A DNA stretch of 64,000 nucleotides. It comes from Schistosoma mansoni. Taxonomy: Eukaryota > Platyhelminthes > Trematoda > Strigeidida > Schistosomatidae. Shown one piece after another: positions 1 through 11,900 of this stretch. The notes under the pieces were generated by a model. It saw only the letters and a program-made list of their open reading frames with translations, was not told the origin of the DNA and ran no database searches. Within the stretch, counting starts at the first letter, position 1. Every line of letters starts with the position of its first letter. The DNA lies in the NCBI RefSeq assembly GCF_000237925.1, contig NW_017386095.1, positions 186,001-250,000 of the forward strand, given 5' to 3'. A program made the position numbers and the translations under genes.

Positions 1-548
1 TGAGAGTGTCCATCTAATAACTAGGACCAAATCAGGGTCACAAACCAGTGTGAGGAATTAGAATTATGATTTACAGTTGATGGTTAGGGTTAGGAATTAG
101 ATTTATGGTCTTCATCACAAACTGACATCAGCTATAATGCCAAAACTCTATTTAGTCAAGTGTATGAATGAACTTCGCGCCCAAATCTGAGACCTCTTAT
201 CTTATACCTGATTGATTCATCCGTAAATTATAGTCTCGACAACTATTTTTATTGGGCATGTAGCTGAACATGGTGTGACTTTGATTAGGTATTTTTCTTT
301 AAAAAAATATATAGATTTTCATGACAATTTTTAATGTTAATTTTTATTCGGATAAATAAATTCAATGTAACATTATTCTGTATTAGAATGAATGAAATAA
401 ATTAACCTGATTTGTAGTTTATTTTATCGGTATGAGGTTGTGGAGATTGTTAGATTTTTGATTGAGATCATGGATCGAATGATGTTAAACCATGATTGAA
501 AACCTGAAAGATGGTGGTACAATTTCATGGATTGGTTAAAGTTAGACA
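1..548. other. AT-rich stretch, nothing recognised
   Basis: No open frame of useful length, splice-bounded exon or known repeat was seen before the SINE that begins near 549. The composition is AT-rich like the rest of the non-coding window. Confidence 0.5.
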
Positions 549-738
549 TCAACACCGTTGGATGCCGGCTCAGTGGTCTAGAAGTTAAGCGTTCACGCGC
601 GAGACCAAAGGTTCTGGGTGCGAATCTCGCGTGCGGAATCGTTGATGCGCAATGCTGAGAAGTTCCATACTGGGACGAGACGGATGTCCGGTGCTTTCAG
701 GTTTTCAATGGTGGTCGAACATCAATCGATTCATGATC
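549..738 (+). repeat. Smalpha-like SINE with hammerhead-like core
   Basis: The left part looks like a tRNA-type pol III promoter: an A-box-like GGCTCAGTGGTCTAG near 571 and a B-box-like GGTGCGAATCTC near 617. The right part matches the hammerhead layout: CTGAGAAG at 655-662 in place of CTGATGAG, a helix II formed by GTTCC and GGGAC around 662-676, GAGAC at 677-681 in place of GAAAC, and a GTC cleavage-type triplet at 686-688. Schistosome Smalpha SINEs are known to carry active hammerheads. This copy departs from the catalytic consensus at several core bases, so it is probably inactive. Confidence 0.75.
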
Positions 739-904
739 TTAATTTATTTTAGTTGTAATAAAATGATGAATAACGTTATAAATTGCCATTGTTGTTTAAA
801 GTTATCGCATTTTATGATATGTGAAAATAAAACAACCAATAAATACATGAAAACATTGGGAATTTAACCGAAAACGTACGAATAGAGAAGGGGTAAATGA
901 TGAT

Positions 905-1300
905 GAGTAATGAATTGTGGTGGGGGTGTTGTTTACCTAATTGAGAGGACGAAAGGTGAATGTCCGGCGCTTTATCTAGGTTGGTGGACATGGAAAGTTC
1001 ACCTAGGGGAGTTGGAAAACCCTGATTCTAAATCAATGGTGCACATGGGCTCCAGTATCCTGAGGAAACAAATGGCGTATGAATCAATCGCTGGTCACTG
1101 ACTACCATGGGACTGCCTTGTGGATCAGACCTTTAGGTCAAAGGCTCCGGGTGTGGTCTCCTAAGAAAACCACCTACTTCAGTTTAGGAACCTGAGCAGT
1201 ATCACAGCCCTCATACAAATCGAATGAGATTTGTGTGGCGCATATGTATCTGGTGCTTCCTTGTACCAATATTTATGCATTTAAATAAATAAATAATTTA
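905..1300 (+). repeat. Dispersed retroelement 3' end with AAAT-rich tail
   Basis: This block of about 400 bp recurs in the opposite orientation at 6911-7385, 8127-8566 and, in part, 11163-11400. It ends in TTGTACCAATATTTATGC followed by an (AAAT)n-type tail near 1280-1296, as expected for the 3' end of a non-LTR retrotransposon or of a SINE that borrows one. A short open frame inside (910-1101) is not kept in the other copies and is not a gene. The parent LINE family could not be named with confidence. Confidence 0.65.
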
Positions 1301-4300
1301 AACCATTTAATGAATCAGAAAACATTTCAAACTTTTTTATTATTCTACATTGATAACTTTTCTAATAAAATGTCTTTTTTTCTGTCCATCTAGCTAAAGT
1401 ATATTCACAAACGAAATAAAAAAGCAGATTTTTATACGGAACAAAGTTTATTAGTTATTACTGTTGTTATTTACTATCATTGCATTACAATGTAAATTAA
1501 TATCAGAAGGGGTTGTTGTGGATATTATAGTAACTTCAGTAGTACAGATCACGATGGTTTAAGAAAAGCTGCAGAACACTCACCTTTTTCTGACCTGAGA
1601 CGAAATTGGTCACCCCGATCACTCCCCAAATGAACCGAGCCGCCCGATCTGTGCATTCTTATCTCTGACTAATATTAAAATATCTGCCTAGAACGTTTTC
1701 TTGAGAATATTATCTGACTAATGGCGTTGCTCGATCATGATTGCATCAGGGCCCTAATCTGTTGGGGATTAGTCAGAGATGAAGAAAAGATATCGTTTAT
1801 CGCACCAAGTTCCCCTCACTTTAATGGGGCTTTTTAACAAAACATAAATGACTGTTGATGGGGATGCGCGGATTAGTCCTGGTGCTTAGTACGACGTCAA
1901 TGACGGTTAAAACATACGGAGATGCCAGAGGGTTTTCGGATAAGTCCAAGTAAAACAAGCCTTTCGAATCGGCAGACGAAGTTGTACGACTTCGTCAAAG
2001 TTTTAAATACGTGTCCCGGATATACGGCAAACATCGATGTCAAGGCTTTCCAAAATCACCCAACCCCATTTGTTGTCGTATATGCATATTTGTGCGAAAG
2101 CTGAAGGAGCCTAACCTGAATGGTACACGTCGTTTCAGAAAACATGATTCGGATTCCCTATTCAGTGGTAGCATTTGAAATGTCAACCGACTTGAGATCG
2201 TTTATACAGGACAGGAATTTCAGCACAGAACAGTTTCTAACGGAGTTTAGAGAATACAAATAAAGAATAAAAGTAAAAAGAAGAATATTGGAGCTTTTGA
2301 AATACATTTATAGAAAATTGATTTTAATTATCAAATAAATAGGTAGTGCGACAGATCTAGGTGTTTTCTTCAAGATTATCATTCTAAAAACACTAGACAG
2401 GTGTTGTTGGCGGAACACTATGGGAAAAAAGTTCAAACCTGTTACCCCATAGATAACCAAAAATGTGAACTATGGAAACTAAGGTCCTGCCCTCTAAAAA
2501 GTGTATCAGCTCTTCCTTGCCATAAAATATCACTGCTTTAAACTATTACTATGCTACTTTGATAAGAGGCTGAACTAAAATGCCGGGACCTAGATTTCAT
2601 GCTCGTTAAATTGGTTTCATGGAATCGAGAACGTGAATGAAGACCTTCTAGTGAGTAATTATCCTTTCAGAATCAACTTAGAACATACCAAGCCTTTTCG
2701 CAAGGAACTTGCGAGTAGAATTGATGTACGCCCTCGTCCAATTTTTTTTTACGTGGCCAGATATTGTTTATATATATACAAAACCGCAGAGAGACAGAGC
2801 AATACAACTTTGAATTTAGGATTTATTTTTTTTTGCTTATTTGATTAGATCATTCTTTAAACAACTTGACCAAGGGTATTATGATTTCAAGGTAGAAGTA
2901 TTTAAACCAATATAAATCAAACAAAACGATTAGAATTGACAAGTTCAATAATTGATAAAAGATAACAGCTATAGTCAGCAAATGGAAGCAAACTAAGAAA
3001 TGAAATGCTAATGAACACAAGTAATTACTATAAAAAAGTCTTGAACATTTAAGAAAGAGACATTAGTAATATCAGAATGTAAATTATTATAATATGATAA
3101 TGTGATTATTCACATAGTTGTCTGTTCCACTCTCTCGTATATGAATGCATAAACGGAATGAACACAAGAAACGAAACAGAACATGATAAAACGGAAAATG
3201 TTTTTTTTTTTAAAAAAAAAATCAGTATCAAACCATATAAACTGATCAGTGTACATGGGGGAAAAAAAAGATATGAGTGGTAACAGTTATCCCCCCCCTC
3301 CCATACAATGGCAACAACAACAAAATGAAGAACAAAATAAAATATCAGGACACTGAAGATATACACTAGTGAAAGAAAGAAAAAAAGAAGAGAAAACACA
3401 AAATAAGCAGGAATAGCAGCAAGTGTAATGATGATGATGATGATGATGAATGGTGCGCACATGCATAATAATTGATTAAGGTTTATTGCACAGTTAAGCA
3501 TATCTATAATAATAACAATAATAATATTGTACTATGAGTAAAAAAATAACAAAGGCTGAAAGAGAGAAACAACAAATAACGTAATACAAAGAAATAGCAA
3601 TAGTCATAATAAGATTGACGACAAGTTTTACAGACGGCATTTATCCCTATTAGTTGGATTTACTTAAAGGAAACTATGTTGTATTGACTAAGAGGTTACT
3701 ATTCAACATTAAGGCAGAAATATTAGCATCAATAAGAGAATTTATACATTCAATTAAGAAGATATGAAATTGTTCACCGATTACGTAATTATTTGAATTT
3801 AGTATGCAATAATAATAAATCAAGACAAGTAAATAAAAAAAAAGCCTAAACAACTAATAGATAACATTCAATGTTATTATAGTAGTGCTTAATATGCTAA
3901 TAACACTTTTTTTAATGGTGAACATTCACTTGATTTGTTCTTTTTATATATTCGGTTAGATTTTAAGAAGATAAGTCGATATAAAAAGAACAAACAAACA
4001 AACAAACAAAGAGATTGAACAAAGAATGGTATATAAAACAAACATACAAACAAAGAGGTTTATTATACTCTATTATGTAAATTATATGCAAGTATAGTTG
4101 ATCTATTCTCTTTTATAGCTATTGGAAAAGAGAATACAAAGCTGGACGAAGTACAATCCTTGTTCAATAAGATAAACAGACAGAAAGAGAGAGAGAGAGC
4201 TACATGTACATGTTTACAGAAAGTAGGGATGCTTATGCACACATACACACACACACATACACTGAAAGATTTCGAAGTATAAAAGAAAAGTTAACGAGGC

Positions 4301-4376
4301 AACATTTGTGAATGATTAATTGATTGATTAGTAACTTAATAGTTTCTAAAGCAATATTTTTTTCTGTAAAATTTAT
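1300..4376. other. Downstream flank of GRB2, no gene recognised
   Basis: AT-rich DNA beyond the 3' end of the GRB2 coding region. It contains an imperfect inverted repeat (1661-1673 with 1768-1780), a (GAT)n run near 3427-3449, mixed poly-A and poly-C runs near 3195-3300 and a (CA)n run near 4240-4258. A 60-codon frame at 1922-2104 has ordinary composition but no relative I recognise and no exon context, so it is not called. The GRB2 3' UTR must lie at the right end of this stretch. An AATAAA on the minus strand overlaps the stop codon region (4372-4377). Confidence 0.45.
1661..1780. repeat. Imperfect inverted repeat
   Basis: ATCTCTGACTAAT at 1661-1673 is repeated as its reverse complement at 1768-1780, with a few further matching bases outside. 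The arms are about 13-18 bp and the spacer is about 94 bp. Function is unknown. It could be the remains of a small transposon or of two facing repeat copies. Confidence 0.4.
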
Positions 4377-4592
4377 TTATATAACTGAAGGTAAATCATC
4401 AACAAAATTTGATGGAAATAGACCACATCGTCCATCGGATGTACGACCACGCCACCAATTTTCATCATTACGACTAATCACTTCAATAACATCACCACGA
4501 TGTAAAGATAATTCACCGGCACCTTTAGTCTCAAAATCAAATCGGGCTATAACTCGATCAAGTTGATATTTTCGTACATTAGTAGGGAAACG
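4377..4592 (-). CDS. GRB2: GRB2 coding exon 4 (C-terminal SH3 and stop)
   Basis: The acceptor TCATTTAG precedes CGTTTCCC at 4592. The exon encodes 71 residues with VIARFDFETKGAGELSL, NDENWWRGR and CGLFPSNFVDDL, then TAA at 4379-4377. It ends a little after the SH3 fold, as in other GRB2 proteins. Confidence 0.94.
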   Translation of the reverse strand, partial: RFPTNVRKYQLDRVIARFDFETKGAGELSLHRGDVIEVISRNDENWWRGRTSDGRCGLFPSNFVDDLPSVI

Positions 4593-5929
4593 CTAAATGA
4601 ATAAGATAGGATTTAAGAAAACACTCTGATTATTTATTACAGAAATAGAATAAATTCAACATACTACAAATAATCAGCATTTTTGCACCTGAGTGATACG
4701 TCAAACGTATTAAAACAAAACCCTAGTCACATTAGATAATTAATCGTAATATATACATTGATAGGTCATTAAGTAATGGCCAATATCGTGATTGTCTAGT
4801 ATTTTCTTGGTATTGGTTGAATTATGTCGATCACGTTGAAATATAGTCACTAGTTTTAGTAACTCGAAATTGAGTCCATTAAGATTTAAGCGGTTGAAAG
4901 TAGAATCGGCCGATAGAATTCAATCAACACTAAGGAGCAGACAAATATGATAGTGTTATTAATTAGTAATCAATTAATGTAAATATCTCAGTCGTACAGG
5001 AAGCCTTAAGTAGTCAGAATAACTCATTGGTAATGTTATGGACTGAGGTACTGAGTGATCAGAGTTTGAATGGACTAGAAAGTATCAAGTTCTTCAAGTT
5101 TTCAGGTACACCTTGTTGATGAGTGTCAACTAGCACACAAAACCCAAATTCAAGGTTATCTGTTGACTACATTCAATCATCGAAGAACATAAATGTATAT
5201 ATTTGTCATATATAAGTACAGTATTATTATTATTACTAAGAAATTTGTGGACAAATAATAAATTGATACAAATATCACATATTAGTTGAGAAAAATATCT
5301 TTAACCGCAGTGTTAGAGAAGCTGTCTGTGGTAGATTGTACAACGATGATGACCAGTTGATATTAGAATGGCGATTCGAACCCCGCGTTAATAACTTAAG
5401 TTCACTCAATCATGCAGTAGCAATTATTGCTATATGTAATATGTGTACATGAATTCACAACTGATAATTGAGTTACATAAAATAAATAGTTCCTGTCTGA
5501 CAATTTAACACAGTAACGAAAATGTAAATACACTAATTATTAACGATTGCCTTCAATAAAAAATACGAAATACAATGATGAGAAACAAAACGAAACTATC
5601 ACATAATTAGTTATTATAATCTAGGAGAGAACAAAAGCAAATAATTGGACAGAATAATATGAATTTATTTTAGGTTGTAAAGTTCTCACACACCACGGAA
5701 GGGTTCTTCCAAAAGCACCTGAAAAGGAAATTGCGTTAAAGTTGATATTATCGACTTGAGAGCGTGACCGCAATACCCAAGGGACAACTGCTTGAGGCCG
5801 GTCATAAATGACCTTTTTGTGTTAGCTCCGTACTTGTTGAGACCTTAACGCCGGAGATGGAAATCAGTGGGATAGGGCAGTATGCATTTTTAGGGTCAAG
5901 TTTGTTTAATCCCACCCTTCCTTTGTGGG

Positions 5930-5975
<46 letters not shown>

Positions 5976-8900
5976 TTATGAGATAAACTGAGTAGGTGAG
6001 CGTGAAAATAGAATGTAAAATATAACGTGTACTGAATAATATATTTGGTACTTAAGCTATTGGATACTGACTTCGTAAATGTTTTTTAGTGCCTAGGAAT
6101 CTTCTAGTCTTCAGAAAATATGAAAGAAATTTCACTCTTAAGGTTAGTATACATAGTGAGTACAAAAGGTATTCATAGGTTTATATGTGATGAGATTGTT
6201 TTCGGTAATTATCCAATCGGGATATAAATAATCTGGCTCAGTGGATAACGTATTGGGAGTTTGAAGTGAAAGGTAACAGATTCGAGTTCGTTGAGGTAGA
6301 GGTGTATCTCATTGATGAGTCTAAAATAAGACTAAAACAAAGTCATGTATTCCACCGTTAGTGGCGATCCGCATCAGATGAACATGTGTCGACAATGACC
6401 GTTAAAAATTCAATTGAGAATATCAACAAAAGGATGACTTAAACCTTTTTAATAGTGGTACAAAGTAATAAATCATAGTAAAAAAAGAAATTACAATATT
6501 AATGAAAAGTTGTGCATAGATTTTTTCCAAATAAGTAGCTTGAAGCGTTTATGCGAGAACATTGAATAACACCTACGAAAAGCGGTAGATTAGTCAGTCA
6601 GTCAGTAAGTTATAAACAACATAAAGGCAGGCAACAATTTACATTAGCCCAAGTTGTCACAACACAATGGAATGAATTGAACAAGAGGAGTAGTATAAAA
6701 GGAATTGAAATAACTGTAGTGGTAATGGTAATGCCAAAGACTAAGCATTGAGAATATAGTTTTTTTTTAAAAATCAAAGAAAAGTTATGTATGAATAAAT
6801 AGTGGAACTGAAGATCTAAAGTAAGATAAAGTGTGAAAGCATTTGTCCTATTGTAAACAATCCCGGTCTTGCAAATTCGCCGCAACTGAATAATTATTGC
6901 ACAGCAATTTATTATCTATTTACTTAAACACATAAATATTGGTACAAAGGTACACCAGATATATATGCGCCGCACAAATCTCATTCGATTTGTGTGAGGG
7001 ATGTGATACTGCTCAGGTGCCCAAACCGAAGCAGGTGGTTTTCTTAGGGGGGGCACAACCGGAGCCTTCGACCTAAAGGTCTGATCCACAAGGCAGTAGA
7101 GCATCGTAAGGAGATTCAGTCCCATGGTAGCCAGTGTCCAACGATTGATTCATACGCCATTTGTTCCCTCAAGATACAGGAGCCCATGTGCACCATTGAT
7201 TTAGAATCAGGGTTTTCCAACTCCCCTACGTGGACTTCCTGTGTCCACTAACCCGGTTAAAGCGCCGGGTATTCGCTTTTCATCCTCTCACTTTCGTGAA
7301 CAACACCCCCGCCACGAGAAGGCAGTGAGTAAGACTTTCCTGTTAGAGGCTATATACGCTTGGCCATGTGAGAGCAATTTAATATAATTAAAAGTCAAAT
7401 GCTTTAACTATTCCGCACCATATGAGCTATGCATTTTTATGACATTTCACCAACATTTATAGATAGATAATCTTGATTGAAAAATAATAGTCACTTATTT
7501 AAAGATAAATATTATCTTTAACACAACAATGTTTGCTTTTTTCAAATGAGAAATTACAATAAATATGAATGTCAATTAGTGTAGAACCATATGTGAATCT
7601 ATATAAATATATCAACATATTGATCAATATCCAATTGGATAATTAAAAACAAATTTGTAAACATTTTAGATTTCGGAACAATTTGTACATTGACCTCAAT
7701 AATATGCCTAATGTATAATGGTTATTCTTGATAGTACCAATAGTTGTATATTGAAATTAAAAAAAAATAATTGATTTCTGATTTTATTACGGCAAACAAG
7801 AAAAAAAGAAGTATGCTTTTCATAGTTGAAAGCGTGAGTCAATTGAAGCAAGACTACCAGGGAAAACCTGGAAGCACTGGACGGCCGTCTCGTTCTATTG
7901 TGGGACTCCTCAGCAGTGCGTATCCACAACCTCGCCTCGTCCCACAATAGGACGAATTGGCCGTCAAGTGCTTCCAGGTTTTCCCTGGTGGTCTAGCTTC
8001 AATTGATTCACGCTTTCAACTATGAAAATACTAAATCTCCACAAAAACCCCCCTTCTGAGAAAAAGTATGCTTTTGTAGTATACTATAATTCAATTGCAT
8101 TAGTCAGGATATTATTATTATTATGATTTGAACAAATAAATAATGGTACAAGGGGGCAAAAGATATTTATGCGTCACACAAAAAATTGTCATTTCATTCA
8201 ATTGTGTGAGGGCTTTAATACTGCTTGGGTGCCCAAACCGAAGCAGGTGGTTTCCTTAAGGGGGTCACACCCGGAGCCTTCGAACTAAAGGTCTGATCCA
8301 CAATGCAGTGGAGCATCGTGAGGAGATGAAGTCCCATAGTAGCCAGTGTCCAACGATTGGTTCATACACCATTTGTTCCCTCAGGATACTGGAACTCGTG
8401 TGCACCATTGGTTTTAAATCAGGGTTTTCCAACTCCCCTACGTGGATTCACCGTATCCACCAACCCGGTTAAAGCGCCGGACATTCGCTTTTCGTCCTCT
8501 CAATTTTGTAAACAACACCCCCCGCCACGAGAAGGCAGTGAGTAGGACTTCCCTGGCAGAGTTTAAGTTAACTCATTCACTAGATACTTGGATATGAGCT
8601 ACATTATGTATAATAGTTAATAATACTAGCTTGTTGCTCAAACAGAAGTAGATGGAGCAGACTTCGGACTTAAAACTTAGTGCTTGAAATGTGAACGTCT
8701 TAATCAATAATCTAGTTCTCTACAATAAAATAGTAGTTTGTAACTAATATTTCTATTACTGACACTAGTAGTTTTTCTGATCCGTGCAATAGTTGTAATT
8801 CTTAGTTGGAGATATTTTGTAGACGAATTGTAGCAAAATCGGTCCCAATGACAAACTCGGATTCATTCTCGATTTTCAATAAATATTAAGTTAAGTATGG

Positions 8901-11900
8901 TTTTTCATTTTTTTTATTCTAAAATTTTATTTGCATTTTGTTGATGACTGAATCACATTTCGCTCAGTATTTCAATCATTTACATATCAACATGTCAATC
9001 AATCAGCTACAACGTAGGACCAGGCACATTTATGCATCGGTCCAAGTTGCCATACCTCGTTAGTACAACAAGATGAACACCGGATTCATAGAAATAGTTA
9101 ATTTAGTGGTGGTAGTATATAAAAGATAGGTTGTATATAAGGATATAGTATAGGAAGGAAGAAAGTTATGAATCAATTTTAATCTCAAGGTTTAAGGGAA
9201 GATAAAGAGTGTATACACCTACGCCATTGTGATCGATTCTGAGCCATGTCACCTAGAGTCTCCAACCATTGGTTACGATAGTCACGCGGACCCCAACCAG
9301 GTAGTCTGCATCTGCCAACATGGCTCAGGCTAGAAGTTAGTGACTTCAAGCACTGATGCCACGTTTTGGTTTGACCGCCCCTAACTCTCTTCCAACCATC
9401 ACCTACACTAGTCAGCATAGCGCGTCGTGGTAATCGGTGTTCAGGCATACGTAATACGTGGCCCAACCATCTCAGTCGATGAAGATTCATGACCTCATCA
9501 ACTGATTTACCATCATTCCCTAATACCCTGTGTCTAACTTCACTATTACTTACCCGGTGATCCCAGCAGATGCGAGCAATATTGTCAATAATGTGAACAC
9601 AATGAATGCATTCGAAAGAAAAATCATGTCTCGAACTAAATGTGGTGTTTTTTGACGCTTGTCAGCAAAACGAGCACACTCAAAACTGATATTTTCTTTA
9701 ATCTTTTATTGAAAATCTCTTCAAAAAATAAATTATGATATTATATCCCTTAGTTCTAAAACAAAATGTTTGTATATTGATCATTGCAATTCCATCAGGG
9801 TAAAAAGTTACAGTCAATCATTGGACAATGTGATGATACACGCACATACAGGCAGATAAGTAGCATTTGAAATGAGTGATTATGTATGATATATCACCAG
9901 TAATACAACTAAGAATGCATATATACTTTTATATCATAGAAGTTAAATACTTTATTTATACAATTTGAACTGTTCATATGTAACATATTTAATTTTGAGC
10001 TATAATTCTCTTTTAGATTGATAAACACTGAATTCGAGTGCAAGAAACACAGCAACTATTAATCAATACACTTATGATTCGCATAAAATTATGAAGTATT
10101 GTTTATATGTAAAATAAAAGCATCACAGATAAGTAGATAAACTAGTATGAAGTAATTGATGTTTGTTGGACCACGATTAAAACCTGGAAGCATAGGACAA
10201 CCGTTTTGTCTTAATATGGGACTTGTCAACAACGCATATTCTTGACTCGGCATCCGGAAAAAACCTGAGAGCTTTGATTTCGCGCATGAACACTCAACCT
10301 CTAGCCGATTGGACCAGCGTCCAAGAATGTTAAAATTTAGCTCCAATTGATTCACAATATTGCGCAACCAACTTCCATTATTCATTGTGGATAACTATCT
10401 CACACCCGATATGGTTGAACTCTACTGCTAACAGCTTCTTACTAAACCTCCAGAAGTTGTAAACCGTTGGACTGCTAGCTCAGTGGCCTAGATGTTGTGT
10501 TCACGCGCGAAACCGAAGCTCCCATGTTACATTACCGGATGCGGAGTCAAGCGTATACTGTTGAGAAGTTCAATACTAAGACGAGACGGCCGTTCAGTGC
10601 TCCCAGGTTTTTAATGGTGCTCTAACTAAGACCAGTTTGTGATTTAAAGGCTGACAAACATTATTTGTTATAAACAATTGATCAATAGGCAAATGTAAGT
10701 TAATTTCAATTGAAAGGAAAGTTTCAAAAGAGAAATCAGTCAGTTAGTCATATGTAGCGTAAGGATCTCATAAAAAATATGGGACTGAATGGAGCCATTG
10801 AATATTACTGCAAGAAACCTATTCTATCTAATTATACACTAATGTTTAAATCTTCAGTTGTCTCATCAAACCAATTATAAGATCTAGAGAATAGACTGAT
10901 TAGCCTAATGGATGACGCGTTGAGGTTTTCATCTAAAGGTACTGGTTTCGAATTCCAGTGCGAATATGAACTCAGCCGACGATTCCAAAGTGAGATGGGA
11001 CATGCTTTCTGAATTCCAAAGCTAGCCATAATTTAACATTTCTATAAAACTTGTGACAAAAAGGTTATATAGAAGCAATTCGAACAGAATGGACATACGT
11101 CGACAAAGATTGATCAGAATTCAATCCGAAATATAAATAACAGGATGATTTGAGCCTTTATTAATAATCGGGGTTTTCCAAATCCCCGAGGTAACTTTCC
11201 ATGTCCATCGAGCCGGTTAAAGCGCCGGACATTCGCTTTTTGTCCTCTCAATTTCGTATACAACACCCCCGCCACGAGAAGGCAGTGAGTAGGACTTCCC
11301 TGGCAAAGGCTATATACGCGTGGCCATGTGAGAGCATTTGGAGAGGGAGAGCGGACTCTCCCCACTCTCAGCCGTACCAGGGCATTCGGGAGAATACTCT
11401 AGAATCTTTTCATGTAAAAACCATAGATATACTAACGTTTTTTTATAGTGCTTCCTACTTCCGTCTACCCTTGTTATTTGGAATATAATTTCGATCCTGT
11501 TCAACCGTGTTCTGATTTGGGGACTTGTCGAGTAAATTGGTGCCCAAGAATACTGAGCAATAGGAATGACTGGGTCGTAATAACAGAAATCATAACAGGG
11601 TAGCAAGACGAAACTAACAGGATAATGAGTAGCAAAGGAGTCAATAATAATGATGACACTGAACATAAAAAGAACAGAATATATGGTGTGTGGTGAAAGA
11701 AACATGAATATTCCTGGAATGACACGATACGGAGACTCATAATCTACGAAAATAAAGAGCATAAACAAATCTGCATTAATACGGTCGATTTTAAAGGACA
11801 TCACCGATTGGTCTAAAACCATCGACCACGATTAATGCACGCGACTAAATGATTAAATATACCTAGCTTGGGTTCATTCAACAATAAACATAGAAAACTC

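Noticed and set aside
560-640. tRNA gene
   Set aside because: The A- and B-box-like segments belong to a SINE; no complete cloverleaf was found.
1922-2104. 60-codon open frame resembling a protein-like sequence
   Set aside because: No recognised family, no splice context and stops soon after; too short to call.
3106-3501. 131-codon minus-strand frame
   Set aside because: It runs through poly-A/T, (GAT)n and C-rich simple sequence and encodes a low-complexity hydrophobic peptide.
11310-11822. 170-codon minus-strand frame in GRB2 intron 3
   Set aside because: Overlaps the repeat at 11163-11400, has no family and no exon signals; treated as chance.
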